Positions 1 to 8,848 of a DNA stretch of 64,000 bases are shown piece after piece; the first letter of the stretch is position 1, and each line of letters begins with the position of its first letter. The stretch is from Pseudomonadota bacterium. GTDB taxonomy: Bacteria > Pseudomonadota > Gammaproteobacteria > Burkholderiales > Methylophilaceae. The notes beneath the pieces were generated by a model. That model saw only the letters and a program-made list of their open reading frames with translations, ran no database searches and had not been told where the DNA came from. Both the position numbers and the translations under genes were made by a program. The DNA lies in contig JAKQIT010000074.1 in assembly GCA_029556915.1 (NCBI GenBank), forward strand, positions 310,001-374,000, given 5' to 3'.

Positions 1-280
1 GTTCAAGCGCATTCGTCCATACGAGCTTTTCATTGGGGATAATTTCTAGATAACAACCCTGATTAGGAAAAGTTTGCCCTTCTGGCGATTGCATCACCGT
101 GTAAAACCTTCCACCTAGGCGCAAATCAATTTCACATTTCACGGTTTTCCAAGGCAGCGGACAAAACCAAGGCATCAACTTTTCAGGCGTCGTCCACGCT
201 TGCCATATTTTTTCACGCGGCACGTCCACCACGCGTTCTAACATTAGGTCTAGCTCCGGATTGAATGTTGCAATAGACAT
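1..280 (-). CDS. SRPBCC/AHSA1-family protein, partial (C-terminus outside window)
   Basis: The minus strand is open from an ATG at 280 to the window edge, giving 93 codons. The N-terminus reads [20 protein letters not shown], followed by an '[20 protein letters not shown]' segment. That segment is the hallmark start of activator-of-Hsp90-ATPase-like (AHSA1) START-fold proteins, which bind hydrophobic ligands in a helix-grip pocket. A good Shine-Dalgarno (GGAGGT) lies just upstream. The gene lies downstream of the ribosomal operon terminator and is probably transcribed separately. Substrate and role cannot be read from the sequence. The family call is fairly secure; the end of the gene is not visible. 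Confidence 0.8.
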   Translation of the reverse strand, partial: MSIATFNPELDLMLERVVDVPREKIWQAWTTPEKLMPWFCPLPWKTVKCEIDLRLGGRFYTVMQSPEGQTFPNQGCYLEIIPNEKLVWTNALE

Positions 281-371
281 GTGACCTCCAGTGACTAAAA
301 ATAACGGCAAAGGCTATGTTGCTACGAATGGTGTGCATAGTCAACCAAAGCGGTTGAAATTAATATGCAAT

Positions 372-400
372 AAAAAAGGCGACTAAAAGTCGCCTTTTTT
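372..400. terminator. Bidirectional Rho-independent terminator after rplI
   Basis: A perfect hairpin has the stem AAAAAAGGCGACT/AGTCGCCTTTTTT and a three-base loop. It lies just past the rplI stop codon and carries runs of A and T on both sides, so it could work in either direction. It closes the rpsF-priB-rpsR-rplI operon. Confidence 0.9.
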
Positions 401-421
401 ATTGTCGTTTAAGACTAAGTC

Positions 422-871
422 TTAGGCTTCGGCAACTACCGTTACAGTAATATCCACTACTACATCATGGTGCAATGCCACCGTTACAGGGTGATCACCA
501 ATCGTTTTTAATGGACCATTTGGCATACGAACATCCGCTTTAGCCACTTCATGACCCGCTGTTTTTAAGCTTTCAGCAATATCGCCATTGGTCACAGAAC
601 CAAACAAACGACCATCTACGCCTGCTTTTTGTGCGATAGTCACAACAAAACCAGTGAGTTTTTCACCACGCGCTTGCGCAGCTACCAAGATAGCAGCTTG
701 TTGTTTTTCTAACTCAGCACGACGGGCGGCGATTTCCGCTTTGTTCGCTTCAGTTGCGCGTTTTGCCTTGCCTTGTGGAATCAAAAAGTTGCGACCAAAA
801 CCGTCTTTAACTTTAACGATGTCGCCCAAGTTGCCGAGTTTACCTACTTTTTCTAACAAAATAACTTGCAT
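422..871 (-). CDS. rplI: 50S ribosomal protein L9
   Basis: The 149-residue product has the L9 N-terminal RNA-binding domain ([36 protein letters not shown]), a long connecting helix around residues 40-75, and the C-terminal domain. L9 binds 23S rRNA domain V and helps maintain reading frame. Length is normal for the family. It is the last gene of the operon rpsF-priB-rpsR-rplI and ends just before a strong terminator. An AGGAG-like site precedes the ATG. Confidence 0.98.
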   Translation of the reverse strand: MQVILLEKVGKLGNLGDIVKVKDGFGRNFLIPQGKAKRATEANKAEIAARRAELEKQQAAILVAAQARGEKLTGFVVTIAQKAGVDGRLFGSVTNGDIAESLKTAGHEVAKADVRMPNGPLKTIGDHPVTVALHHDVVVDITVTVVAEA

Positions 872-883
872 GGGTTTCTCCTA

Positions 884-1117
884 TTAGCCTGGGTGCTTGT
901 CAGTGTATGGAAGCAAAGCCAAGAAACGCGCTAATTTAACAGCGGTGGTTAATTGACGTTGATAACGTGCTTTTGTGCCCGTCATACGTGCTGGAATAAT
1001 TTTATAGTTTTCAGAAATAAAGTCTTTTAATAACTCTACATCCTTGTAATCCACTTCTTTAATGCCTTCTGCAGAAAAACGGCAGTAACGGCGGCGTTTG
1101 TACATATCTCTTGCCAT
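884..1117 (-). CDS. rpsR: 30S ribosomal protein S18
   Basis: The 77-residue basic protein contains the conserved [31 protein letters not shown] core of S18. S18 forms a heterodimer with S6 on the platform of the small subunit. The gene lies between priB and rplI, 12 bp from rplI, in the standard proteobacterial order. The length is typical. Confidence 0.98.
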   Translation of the reverse strand: MARDMYKRRRYCRFSAEGIKEVDYKDVELLKDFISENYKIIPARMTGTKARYQRQLTTAVKLARFLALLPYTDKHPG

Positions 1118-1142
1118 GATGTAACTCCTAATTTTTTTAATG

Positions 1143-1445
1143 TCAGCTAGTTGCTGGCATGTTAACTATTTCAATTTGGTTAATATGCATCACCAGTTGT
1201 GTGCTTTTAAGGCTGCGATTGGCTAAAAAACCAGAGGCTTGAATATGTGCGCCAACCTGCAAATTCACTTTGGTTAAATCACCCAAAATTACTGCATTCA
1301 CTTCACACGCTACTCTTCGCCTCATGCCTGCCTCGACTTGCTCAGACACATGTTGCAACACAACACTTAACAACGGGATGCCTGCTGGTGTGTAACGAAG
1401 CGGCGCGATATGCACCACCTGCGCTTGCAACAGCAGCTTATTCAC
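1143..1445 (-). CDS. priB: Primosomal replication protein PriB
   Basis: The 100-residue OB-fold single-strand DNA-binding protein acts with PriA and DnaT in restarting stalled replication forks. The sequence has the family pattern 'N.L.L.A.V....[10 protein letters not shown]', then a basic 'MRRRVACEV' stretch and '[13 protein letters not shown]'. It starts directly at the rpsF stop (adjacent coordinates 1445/1446), which suggests translational coupling. Location inside the S6-S18-L9 operon is characteristic of beta- and gammaproteobacteria. Confidence 0.95.
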   Translation of the reverse strand: MNKLLLQAQVVHIAPLRYTPAGIPLLSVVLQHVSEQVEAGMRRRVACEVNAVILGDLTKVNLQVGAHIQASGFLANRSLKSTQLVMHINQIEIVNMPATS

Positions 1446-1823
1446 TTATGCAGCTGCAGCCTCAGCAGCTGGTGCGGCTTCTTTATTCAACACTGATTTA
1501 GATTTTTCTTCTTTCATCATTGGTGATGGCGCTGTTACTGCTGCTTTTTTAGAGATTAACAAATGGCGTAAAACGGCATCGTTAAATTTAAAGCCGTGTT
1601 CTAACTCAGCAAGCACTTCAAGGCTGCACTCAATGTTCATGAGCACATAATGCGCTTTGTGGATTTTTTGGATTTGGTAAGCCAATTGACGACGACCCCA
1701 GTCTTCTAAACGATGCACTGCACCACCGTTGCTGGTAATCAGTGTGCGATAACGTTCAATCATCGCTGGCACTTGTTCGCTTTGGTCTGGATGAACAATA
1801 AATACGAGTTCATAATGACGCAT
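1446..1823 (-). CDS. rpsF: 30S ribosomal protein S6
   Basis: The 125-residue product begins [25 protein letters not shown] and contains '[14 protein letters not shown]', both diagnostic of S6. S6 binds S18 and 16S rRNA on the platform. An Ala-rich tail after residue 105 extends the conserved core, as in many proteobacterial S6 proteins. The start is supported by AAGGAG nine bases upstream. It is the first gene of the operon and follows a structured leader and a strong promoter. Confidence 0.98.
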   Translation of the reverse strand: MRHYELVFIVHPDQSEQVPAMIERYRTLITSNGGAVHRLEDWGRRQLAYQIQKIHKAHYVLMNIECSLEVLAELEHGFKFNDAVLRHLLISKKAAVTAPSPMMKEEKSKSVLNKEAAPAAEAAAA

Positions 1824-1849
1824 AGATAATACTCCTTTTGGGTTAAAGC

Positions 1850-1904
1850 CACCTGCAAAGCCCTTTAAAATCTGGGCAGCAACCGTATGTTGCGTTGCAG
1901 TGTG
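1850..1904 (-). promoter_or_regulatory. Folded 5' leader of rpsF, possible autoregulatory element
   Basis: Read on the minus strand, an outer stem CAC(a)CTGCAA/TTGCAGGTG encloses two hairpins, GCAAC-loop-GTTGC and GCCC-loop-GGGC. The result is a three-way junction about 26 bases before the rpsF start. A separate 9-bp hairpin (CTTGCCTTT/AAAGGCAAG, 1919-1947) precedes it. S6:S18 is known to repress its own mRNA in several bacteria through a leader structure. Assigning this fold to that class is inference: I cannot match the conserved CCG bulge with certainty. Confidence 0.4.
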
Positions 1905-1953
1905 ACAAGGTTAAATTTCTTGCCTTTATTTCAATAGCAAAGGCAAGCGCGCG

Positions 1954-1982
1954 ATTATAGGTAAATTCGCATCTCAGTGCAA
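1954..1982 (-). promoter_or_regulatory. Sigma-70 promoter of the rpsF operon
   Basis: On the minus strand, -35 TTGCAC (1977-1982), a 17-bp spacer and a perfect -10 TATAAT (1954-1959) lie about 130 bp upstream of rpsF. The -35 box is only about 12 bp past the terminator of the neighbouring autotransporter gene. Confidence 0.8.
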
Positions 1983-1993
1983 GTAAAACAATT

Positions 1994-2023
1994 AAAAAAG
2001 CCCGCAACTGCGGGCATTTTTTT
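1994..2023 (-). terminator. Rho-independent terminator of the autotransporter gene
   Basis: The stem GCCCGCA/TGCGGGC (2000-2015) has a two-base loop. On the minus strand a T-rich tract (2000 down to 1994) follows it. It sits about 20 bp after the autotransporter stop and insulates the rpsF promoter. Confidence 0.85.
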
Positions 2024-2037
2024 ATAGAAGTAAAGAC

Positions 2038-3519
2038 TTAGAAGTTTGCGCGCAACCCAGCCGTTACACCCCAGTTATTATCGCCACCACCTGTACCTGC
2101 ATTCAAGCCTACTGTTACTAACATATCATCGGTAAAGCGGTGGTCAAGGTCTGCCGTTGCACGAACCCAGCTTTGCTTAATGTCTTTACCTTGATAACTA
2201 AAGCTGTTTAAACCCAACACTTTGCCACTGGCCGTGTTGTCTTCAAAACGATGTACAAATTCTGCACCAATGCGCACATTGCTATTGGTTGTTGCGGCAA
2301 AATAAGCCGCTGCCCCTAAACGCACATCGTTGGTTGTCCAGTGGTTATTATCATATTGCACGGGAAAGCCACCGCCAGTTTCTGTATAACCATCAAGGTT
2401 GGTGCGCATCCAAGTATAAGCGGCATAGGGCGTAATGCTGGCACTACCTATTTGCACTAAATCTTTCCAGTCCAAGCGTAAACGAATCGCTTTGGATGTC
2501 GCTTCAGTTGAGCCATGTGAGCTATCTAGGTTGCCTGCATTTTGGTAATGACGGCTCACATCCGCATCAAAGCGGCCATAATAGCCAACAATGCTGGGTT
2601 GTAAGCCATTTTTAAAGGCATTAGCCGCTTCAATCAACACATGCTGGCCGTTGTATTTGGCTTCGCCACCCATATTTAAATCTTGTTTTGCCCAATCCAA
2701 GCCAAAGCCGATGCCAATACGCGCGGTACCTAAATCTTTACATATGCCCATTTCTGCCAAACCCATTTTGGCATCACTTTCATAGTTGCGGCCAAAATCG
2801 CCAGTAGCCCATGCACAGCCATTGTTTTCTGCGCTACGCATCAAACCATTATCTAAAATGGTACGATGATGTGCGCCAAATAACACCATATTGGGCAAAT
2901 ACACTGCAGTTTGCAAGGTACGAACGCCCGCTTCTATCACATTTTGCGTATTGGCAACGGGGTTAATTGCGCCCGAACCCTCGCGTGCCAAAAATGCTTC
3001 AAACCCATTAGGTCCATTAGCTCTTCCTACAACGACTTTCCCATCGGCAGACACCCCATTAGCATACTGCATCGTATATTCCGGTGCGATGGTCACGCCG
3101 GAAGCGGTCAGCCAATCTGCTACAGTTACCATACCACCTGCTTGCGCCCAACGAAAAGCCTCGTAGCCATTCGCAGACTCACCAACTCCCACTACAACAC
3201 TGCCATCGGCACTCACGGCAAATGCCTCACTATAAAAGCCACCTCCCGGCAAATCCCCCAAGCCAACCATACCACCTGTTTGCGTCCAACGAAAAGCCTC
3301 GTAGCCATTCGCAGAATCACTGGTTCCCACTACAACACTGCCATCAGCGTTCACGGCAAATGCCTCACTATAAAAGCCACCTCCTGGCAAGTCGTCCTGC
3401 GGAGTAAAGCTACCTGCAGCATAAAGCGGCAAGCTCGATGTGCATAATGCAGCTAGTGTAGTTAAGACCACTGGATGTAAATGATTATTTTTTCTGTTAC
3501 CTGTTGATTTGACTATCAT
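2038..3519 (-). CDS. Autotransporter with N-terminal HAF repeats
   Basis: The 493-residue protein opens with an N-terminal signal peptide, roughly residues 1-35, ending near 'SLPLYAAG'. Two nearly identical HAF-type repeats follow (DLPGGGFYSEAFAV.ADGSVVVG..., starting at residues 43 and 89), then a third diverged one (about 152-178). A beta-barrel domain occupies about 215-493 and ends in ANF, an aromatic C-terminus typical of outer-membrane beta proteins. By family knowledge the barrel inserts in the outer membrane and exports or displays the short passenger. The passenger's function is unknown. The gene is flanked by its own terminator and an AT-rich upstream region; GGAGG precedes the ATG. 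Only about two and a half HAF repeats is few for the family. Confidence 0.85.
   Translation of the reverse strand: MIVKSTGNRKNNHLHPVVLTTLAALCTSSLPLYAAGSFTPQDDLPGGGFYSEAFAVNADGSVVVGTSDSANGYEAFRWTQTGGMVGLGDLPGGGFYSEAFAVSADGSVVVGVGESANGYEAFRWAQAGGMVTVADWLTASGVTIAPEYTMQYANGVSADGKVVVGRANGPNGFEAFLAREGSGAINPVANTQNVIEAGVRTLQTAVYLPNMVLFGAHHRTILDNGLMRSAENNGCAWATGDFGRNYESDAKMGLAEMGICKDLGTARIGIGFGLDWAKQDLNMGGEAKYNGQHVLIEAANAFKNGLQPSIVGYYGRFDADVSRHYQNAGNLDSSHGSTEATSKAIRLRLDWKDLVQIGSASITPYAAYTWMRTNLDGYTETGGGFPVQYDNNHWTTNDVRLGAAAYFAATTNSNVRIGAEFVHRFEDNTASGKVLGLNSFSYQGKDIKQSWVRATADLDHRFTDDMLVTVGLNAGTGGGDNNWGVTAGLRANF
3118..3393 (-). repeat. Tandem 138-bp repeat encoding HAF units
   Basis: Two 46-codon units (3393-3256 and 3255-3118) encode nearly the same peptide, and the DNA is also highly similar over long runs. 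This suggests recent duplication or ongoing homogenisation. Copy-number change here would lengthen or shorten the passenger in frame. Confidence 0.8.
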
Positions 3520-3715
3520 TAATAGCCTCCATATTTAATTTAGGGTAAATCAATCTGATAAAAATAAACAATCGGATAAAGTAACTGATTTAAAAAATAT
3601 TTAAATATAAAACACAAAGTTACATGATGTTCTTATAACATCCCACTTTTAAAAAAACTGTCTAAAATAACTAAACGATTAGCTGATTTTTTATATGTAT
3701 TCAATTAGACGTTAT

Positions 3716-4168
3716 TTACTTGCTAAACGCAAAGGTATGTTTAGACAAATATATCTCGCGCAAAAAGCAACCCAAACCGGCAATCAGGCTAAACATGGCA
3801 ATAATAAAAATAGGTGGAATCATCCAAGTTAAGTTCAAACTCAAGGCTGCGCCTAAAAACAACACCCCAATGACAATAGCCACAAGCAAAAGTGAAACGG
3901 TACATAAAGTAATTGCCCAATGCACCCACTCACCGCGATTAGCCAAAATCTGCAACTCTCGTTTGTAATTCACACAAGCTACATTTTCGGCTTGCGCAAT
4001 AGGCGAATCACACTTTTCATTGAGCGAGCGAAATCTATCCACCACACGCCCCAAGCGACTAGTCAGCACGCCTAACAAAGTGCTCACGCCCATCAGCAAA
4101 AAAACTGGCGCAACCGCTTGTTGAATCACCTCAGAAGCTGTGCTTACACTATGGATAATAGTTTGCAT
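3716..4168 (-). CDS. DUF2721 membrane protein
   Basis: The 150-residue protein has the DUF2721 signature: an N-terminal 'VIQQAVAPVFLLMGVSTLLGVLTSRLGRVVDRFR', then two C-terminal hydrophobic segments (about 85-108 and 112-137). It therefore has about three membrane spans. Function of the family is unknown. AAGGA lies seven bases before the ATG. It appears monocistronic. The 3520-3715 stretch between it and the autotransporter is AT-rich and presumably holds the autotransporter promoter. Confidence 0.8.
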   Translation of the reverse strand: MQTIIHSVSTASEVIQQAVAPVFLLMGVSTLLGVLTSRLGRVVDRFRSLNEKCDSPIAQAENVACVNYKRELQILANRGEWVHWAITLCTVSLLLVAIVIGVLFLGAALSLNLTWMIPPIFIIAMFSLIAGLGCFLREIYLSKHTFAFSK

Positions 4169-4230
4169 GTTATGTTCCTTTTTTGGCTATTTTAAATGGC
4201 ATTTTTTCGGGGCATTTTAGCACCAAATCA

Positions 4231-4294
4231 TTTCACCGCCTCTGAACGCCGCATGCAGACTGGCTCGCAGAGGCGAAAAAATTTCTCGGGGCTA
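4231..4294. repeat. Palindromic intergenic repeat, copy 1 (inverted hairpin)
   Basis: The arms CCTCTG...CAGAGG bound a 35-bp hairpin core at 4239-4273. The outer flanks (TTTCACC on the left, TCTCGGGGCT on the right) are in the forward orientation used by copies 4-7 and 9. The loop (GCCGCATGCAGACTGGC) is in the reverse orientation. The stem-loop thus appears flipped within its flanks. Confidence 0.9.
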
Positions 4295-4362
4295 AAAACG
4301 CATCAAAAAAACGTTTTTTATATCTCCAATTTTGTGCAAATTATCAGCGCAAAAAGCACTGA

Positions 4363-6396
4363 TTATTTTAAATCCGGCATATTTGCGCCAAAAATTCTGA
4401 GCTTGAGTTTTTTGAGCTGGTCGCGATATTCGGCAGCCTTTTCAAACTCCAAGTTTTGTGCGGCATCATGCATGGCTTTTTCAATGCGTTTCAGTTCTTT
4501 AGTGAGTTGTTTTTCACTCAAACTTTCAAAGTTGGCTTGCTCTTTGCGGGATTTACGCTCGCGGTCTGCCTCATCTTTGTCATACATGCCTTCGGTCATG
4601 TCTTTGATGCTCTTGGTGACGCCTTTGGGCACAATACCGTGCGCTTCGTTAAACGCCAATTGCACCGCGCGTCTGCGTTCCGATTCATCTATCGCCAGTT
4701 TCATGCTGCGTGTCACGGAGTTGGCGTAAAAAATCACCGAGCCGTTCAGGTTACGCGCTGCGCGTCCGGCGGTTTGAATTAAGCTACGCTCAGAACGCAA
4801 AAAACCTTCTTTATCTGCATCCAGCACTGCCACTAATGACACTTCAGGAATATCTAAACCTTCACGTAGCAAGTTAATGCCCACCAGCACGTCAAACTCG
4901 CCCAAACGTAAATCGCGGATAATTTCCACGCGCTCAACGGTATCAATATCAGAATGCAAATAGCGCGTTTTAACGCCATGCTCGGTGAGATAATCAGTTA
5001 AATCCTCCGCCATGCGTTTGGTGAGCGTAGTGGCGAGCACGCGTTCTTTAACCGCCACACGTTTTTTAATTTCACTCAATAAATCATCCACTTGCGTGTC
5101 AGCAGGTTTCACGATGATTTGCGGATCAACCAAACCTGTAGGCCGAGCAATCATCTCCACCACTTGCTGTTGGTGATTTTTTTCATATTCAGCCGGCGTG
5201 GCTGAAATAAACACACATTGGCGCATGACTTTTTCAAATTCTTCAAACTTGAGTGGGCGATTATCCACGGCCGAAGGTAGGCGCCAACCATAATCCACCA
5301 AGTTTTCTTTACGCGCGCGGTCACCTTTGTACATGCCGCCCACTTGCGGCACGGTCACATGGCTTTCATCAATTATCAGCAAGGCATTTTGTGGCAAATA
5401 ATCCATTAAGGTTGGCGGCGGATCGCCAGGTTTTGCCCCCGTGAGATGCCGGCTGTAGTTTTCAATGCCCTTACAAAAGCCGATTTCATTCAGCATTTCC
5501 AAATCAAAACGTGTGCGTTGCTCAATACGTTGTGCCTCTACTAATTTTTGCTCTTTGATATAAAAGCTGACGCGGTCACGCAGCTCTTCTTTAATGGTTT
5601 CAATCGCGCGCAAAGTCGCCTCGCGGGCGGTGACGTAATGACTGGATGGGAAAATTCTAAAATTGTGAATTTTGTTAAAAATTTGCCCTGTGAGTGGGTC
5701 AAACAATTGAATGCTATCAATTTCGTCATCAAACAAACTAATGCGCACCGCAGTTTCGCTATTTTCGGAGGGAAAAACGTCAATCACATCGCCGCGCACG
5801 CGAAATGTGCCGCGCCCAAAATCAAAATCGTTGCGGTCATATTGCATGGCAATCAAGCTCGCCACCACATCACGCTGGCTCATTTTTTTGCCCAAATGAA
5901 TGTGCAACACCATGCCATGATATTCACTCGGGTCGCCAATACCATAAATGGCTGAAACCGTCGCTACCACGATGCAATCTTCACGCTCCAACAAGGCTTT
6001 GGTGGCAGAAAGCCGCATCTGCTCGATATGCTCGTTGATGCTGGAATCTTTTTCAATAAACAAATCGCGGCTTGGCACATAAGCTTCTGGCTGGTAATAG
6101 TCGTAATAGCTGACGAAATATTCCACCGCATTATTAGGAAAAAACTCTTTAAACTCGCTATACAGTTGCGCGGCCAATGTTTTATTGGGCGCCATGACAA
6201 TGGCTGGTTTTCCAGTGCGGGCAATCACGTTAGCCATGGTAAACGTTTTGCCCGAGCCAGTAACACCAAGCAGGGTTTGAAACTTCAGGCCATCATTAAT
6301 GCCCTGCGTGAGCTTATCTATCGCCTGCGGCTGGTCACCCGCTGGCGCAAATGGCTGGTGAAGTTGGTATAAACTGTTCGGAAAAGTGACTTGCAC
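4363..6396 (-). CDS. uvrB: UvrABC system protein B
   Basis: UvrB is the damage-verifying helicase-like subunit of nucleotide excision repair. It is loaded by UvrA and recruits UvrC. The 677 residues have a Walker A GVTGSGKT at 44-51, the beta-hairpin region [13 protein letters not shown] near 95-107, LLIIDESHV (Walker B), helicase motifs V-VI ('[44 protein letters not shown]'), and a C-terminal UVR domain that contacts UvrC. The start is GTG. No LexA-type CTG-N10-CAG box was found upstream. Confidence 0.98.
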   Translation of the reverse strand: MQVTFPNSLYQLHQPFAPAGDQPQAIDKLTQGINDGLKFQTLLGVTGSGKTFTMANVIARTGKPAIVMAPNKTLAAQLYSEFKEFFPNNAVEYFVSYYDYYQPEAYVPSRDLFIEKDSSINEHIEQMRLSATKALLEREDCIVVATVSAIYGIGDPSEYHGMVLHIHLGKKMSQRDVVASLIAMQYDRNDFDFGRGTFRVRGDVIDVFPSENSETAVRISLFDDEIDSIQLFDPLTGQIFNKIHNFRIFPSSHYVTAREATLRAIETIKEELRDRVSFYIKEQKLVEAQRIEQRTRFDLEMLNEIGFCKGIENYSRHLTGAKPGDPPPTLMDYLPQNALLIIDESHVTVPQVGGMYKGDRARKENLVDYGWRLPSAVDNRPLKFEEFEKVMRQCVFISATPAEYEKNHQQQVVEMIARPTGLVDPQIIVKPADTQVDDLLSEIKKRVAVKERVLATTLTKRMAEDLTDYLTEHGVKTRYLHSDIDTVERVEIIRDLRLGEFDVLVGINLLREGLDIPEVSLVAVLDADKEGFLRSERSLIQTAGRAARNLNGSVIFYANSVTRSMKLAIDESERRRAVQLAFNEAHGIVPKGVTKSIKDMTEGMYDKDEADRERKSRKEQANFESLSEKQLTKELKRIEKAMHDAAQNLEFEKAAEYRDQLKKLKLRIFGANMPDLK

Positions 6397-6539
6397 GTGC
6401 GTCTTTATGAAATAAAATAGTTGCCATTTTAGCAGTAATCAGCGGGCATGTTTGCGCATTCGCTCAGTCAATGGATAACACTTACAACGTAAAAAGTGAT
6501 TGCGGCATCCAGCCAATTGAGCGACAATCAAGGTTCATT

Positions 6540-6560
6540 TATTGAGTTGCACACTCAATA
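6540..6560. promoter_or_regulatory. Perfect inverted repeat upstream of the channel-like gene
   Basis: TATTGAGT-TGCAC-ACTCAATA is a perfect 8-bp dyad with a five-base spacer. It lies about 90 bp upstream of the gene at 6650 and inside the 250-bp gap to uvrB. It is not followed by a T-run, so an operator or an RNA hairpin is more likely than a terminator. The binding factor is unknown. Confidence 0.4.
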
Positions 6561-6649
6561 GCGATTGAAAATAAGCAATAAAATAGGCGAGTCAGCCGTC
6601 AATCTGCGTCAAAATCCATTCAGGGGAATTACTATTTCAGGAGTTCTTT

Positions 6650-7318
6650 ATGCAAGACCAAATTAACATTTTTTTAGCTTCAATGAATCAATTCTGGCGT
6701 GAAGTAGTCGCCTTTTTTCCTAAGTTACTCGCCGTTATTATTATTTTATTTTTTGGCTGGATTATCGCCAAGGTGTCACAAATTGCCATTAAACGTTTTT
6801 TAAAATGGGTTAAATTTGACCAATTTTCTGACCGCTCAGGCCTAGAATCTTATTTGCAAAGTGATGAGTATGATGTTTCGCTCAGCGGCATCATTAGTAA
6901 AATTATTTTTTGGTTAGTTATTTTGCTGTTTGTCATCACAGGCGCAAACGCACTAGGCTTAACTGAAGTGGCTGACATGCTCAAACAGTTGGCGAATTAC
7001 TTGCCAAAAATCATTGTGGCCATTGTCGTGCTCATTTTTGGTACTTTATTGGGCCGCTTTATTAACCGCTTGGTGTTTGCTTGGTTACACGGCATTAAAT
7101 TTGCAGGTGCGCTTCAAGTCAGCACTTCTGCCGAATATTTAGTGCAGATTTTTGCCATTTTTGTCGCACTAGAGCAGTTGCAAATTGGCTCACAGCTTGT
7201 AACCGCGCTGTTTATTATTATGTTTGGTGCGGTGTTTTTAGCGTTGGCAATTGCCTTTGGCCTAGGTGGTAAAGATTGGGCAGCCAAAATTATCGAAGAT
7301 AGACATAATAAAAGCTAG
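6650..7318 (+). CDS. CmpX/MscS-like small membrane protein with conserved TM helices
   Basis: The 222-residue, highly hydrophobic protein has about four membrane spans (near 21-43, 79-103, 114-137 and 180-210). Two 'FFPKLLAVIIILFFGWIIAK' / 'YLPKIIVAIVVLIFGTLLGRF' segments are the repeated TM-helix motif found in CmpX and in MscS-related proteins. It lacks the cytoplasmic beta-domain of MscS. The C-terminal 'IAFGLGGKDWAAKII' matches the family end. A role in osmotic or mechanical stress is inferred from the family. A strong SD (CAGGAG) precedes the ATG and a terminator follows. Confidence 0.75.
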   Translation: MQDQINIFLASMNQFWREVVAFFPKLLAVIIILFFGWIIAKVSQIAIKRFLKWVKFDQFSDRSGLESYLQSDEYDVSLSGIISKIIFWLVILLFVITGANALGLTEVADMLKQLANYLPKIIVAIVVLIFGTLLGRFINRLVFAWLHGIKFAGALQVSTSAEYLVQIFAIFVALEQLQIGSQLVTALFIIMFGAVFLALAIAFGLGGKDWAAKIIEDRHNKS

Positions 7319-7346
7319 ATTTGTTTTAATTTAGACTCGCGTTTAC

Positions 7347-7380
7347 ACAGCCACTTGGTAACCTAAGTGGCTGTTTTATT
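7347..7380 (+). terminator. Rho-independent terminator
   Basis: The stem ACAGCCACTT/AAGTGGCTGT has an eight-base loop and is followed by TTTATTTT. It lies 30 bp after the channel-like gene and just before the convergent ion-channel gene. Confidence 0.85.
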
Positions 7381-7389
7381 TTAATATTC

Positions 7390-7815
7390 CTATTTATCTT
7401 TCCAGAGTTTTTGCATCTCAATAAACATAAAAGAGGCTGTCCAAGAAATTAGCACCAAGCCTGTCAGCGCTTCAAGCCCAGCTAGAAAGCGAATATCCCC
7501 TTTAGCGACAATATCACCAAAGCCTAATGAAGTATAACTAACAAACGAAAAGTAGATGCAATCCATCAAACTATTGTCAAAATGCCCTTGCAGGCTGCCA
7601 AAACCATCATGATGAATCATGTAAAAATAACCAAAGGCAAAGGCCCAAATTTCAACTACGTGGGCAAATAGTGCCCCAAAAACACCAAACAAAATGCGTA
7701 GTCTTGGCTTAATAGTGAGTGTTGGAATGAACTTGGTGAGCAAGTTGAGCGCTTCAAAATGGATGAGCACTGCCGCTGCTACTAAAAAACCATTCAGCAC
7801 ATATGTGATTAACAT
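7390..7815 (-). CDS. Two-TM ion channel with K+-type selectivity filter
   Basis: With the ATG at 7815 the protein is 141 residues. It has an N-terminal hydrophobic segment, a second span near 41-66, a pore loop with SLGFGD at 96-101 (a variant of the K+ filter TVGYGD) and a last span at 108-132. This is the Ion_trans_2 arrangement of a small potassium-channel-like protein. I chose 7815 because it lies one base after the stop of the upstream permease gene, giving a coupled start. An open frame continues to 7923, but that stretch overlaps the permease and is not channel-like. Ion specificity is inferred only from the filter. Confidence 0.75.
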   Translation of the reverse strand: MLITYVLNGFLVAAAVLIHFEALNLLTKFIPTLTIKPRLRILFGVFGALFAHVVEIWAFAFGYFYMIHHDGFGSLQGHFDNSLMDCIYFSFVSYTSLGFGDIVAKGDIRFLAGLEALTGLVLISWTASFMFIEMQKLWKDK

Positions 7816-7816
7816 A

Positions 7817-8848
7817 TCAAACCAAATCTCGTGCCCGTAGTTCAGATTTGATATAAGCATAATAAATCGGCGCAGCAATAATGCCAGCAATGCCAAAAAT
7901 CGCCTCCATGAGCAGCATGGCAATCAGCAGTTCCCACGCGTTAGCACGAATTTGCCCACCCACAATACGCGCATTTAAAAAGTATTCTAGCTTGTGTATC
8001 ACCACCAAATAAACTAACGAAGCCACCGCCACCATCAATGATTGGCTTAAGCTAATAATCACAATCATGGTGTTAGAAATCAAATTACCCAACACTGGAA
8101 TCAATCCCACCAAAAAAGTAATGGCAATCATGGTTTTTACCAAAGGTAAATGCACACCAAACATAGGCAACACAATCGCTAGATAAATGCCGGTAAATAC
8201 GGTATTGATGGCAGAAATGCGTAGTTGGGCAAATACAATACGTCTAAAAGCATCGCCAAACATTTCGCCACGTGTAGCCAACGCCCGCGCAAATGGCTTG
8301 TAGCTGTCTTTTTGCGTGGCATCGCGCACCGCCACCAAGCCGCCTACCACCATGCCAATCAGCACATGCGCTGTTGCGCGCCCCGCTTCTTTACCCACGA
8401 CTTGCAGTTCATCGGCATGGCTACGCAACCAATCGGCCGCTTGCGCTTTAAAGGTGGAAGCATCTGCCGGCAAATGTTCAAGCAACCAAATTGGCAACAC
8501 TTTGCGCGAGTCATCCAAAATTTGCGCCATTTTTGCTAAAAGCACCGTTACGCTACCTGCATCAGACCGTAAAAAAGCCGTTAAAGCTGCGCTGGCAAAA
8601 GCCAGCAGCCCGACAATAATGGTTACCAAAATACCTACTGCCCACAGTTTGGCACGGTTACTCGGTTTTTTGGTAGGAAAACGCCTAGCAATGTGCGGCG
8701 TAATGATATGCACCAACTCAAACACAAACAAACCCGCAATCACAGCGGGCAATAAATGAAACTTCAGTACCAGAAATAATGCCAGCGCCGTGAGTGTCCA
8801 GGCGGCAATTTCATAAACTGATGGTGGAGATTTTAGTGTTTTGCTCAT
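7817..8848 (-). CDS. AI-2E family transporter (PerM/YdiK-like permease)
   Basis: The 343-residue multi-span protein has an N-terminal pair of spans, a soluble middle part (about 100-165) and a C-terminal membrane block. That block includes 'FLVGLIPVLGNLISNTMIVIISLSQS' and 'HKLEYFLNARIVGGQIRANAWELLIAMLLMEAIFGIAGIIAAPIYYAYIKSEL', the classic AI-2E-family end. Members export small molecules or Na+ in different bacteria, so the substrate cannot be assigned. It overlaps or abuts the downstream channel gene, indicating a two-gene operon. Confidence 0.85.
   Translation of the reverse strand: MSKTLKSPPSVYEIAAWTLTALALFLVLKFHLLPAVIAGLFVFELVHIITPHIARRFPTKKPSNRAKLWAVGILVTIIVGLLAFASAALTAFLRSDAGSVTVLLAKMAQILDDSRKVLPIWLLEHLPADASTFKAQAADWLRSHADELQVVGKEAGRATAHVLIGMVVGGLVAVRDATQKDSYKPFARALATRGEMFGDAFRRIVFAQLRISAINTVFTGIYLAIVLPMFGVHLPLVKTMIAITFLVGLIPVLGNLISNTMIVIISLSQSLMVAVASLVYLVVIHKLEYFLNARIVGGQIRANAWELLIAMLLMEAIFGIAGIIAAPIYYAYIKSELRARDLV

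Noticed and set aside
2911-3447. Plus-strand frame of 178 codons inside the autotransporter gene
   Set aside because: It lies antisense to a clear coding sequence with repeats and has no SD or recognisable domain. The frame is open because the opposite strand is coding.
4196-4729. Plus-strand frame of 177 codons at the end of uvrB
   Set aside because: It runs through palindromic repeat copy 1 and antisense to uvrB. No family features.
6397-6480. LexA box upstream of uvrB
   Set aside because: No CTG-N10-CAG pattern could be found on either strand of the region.
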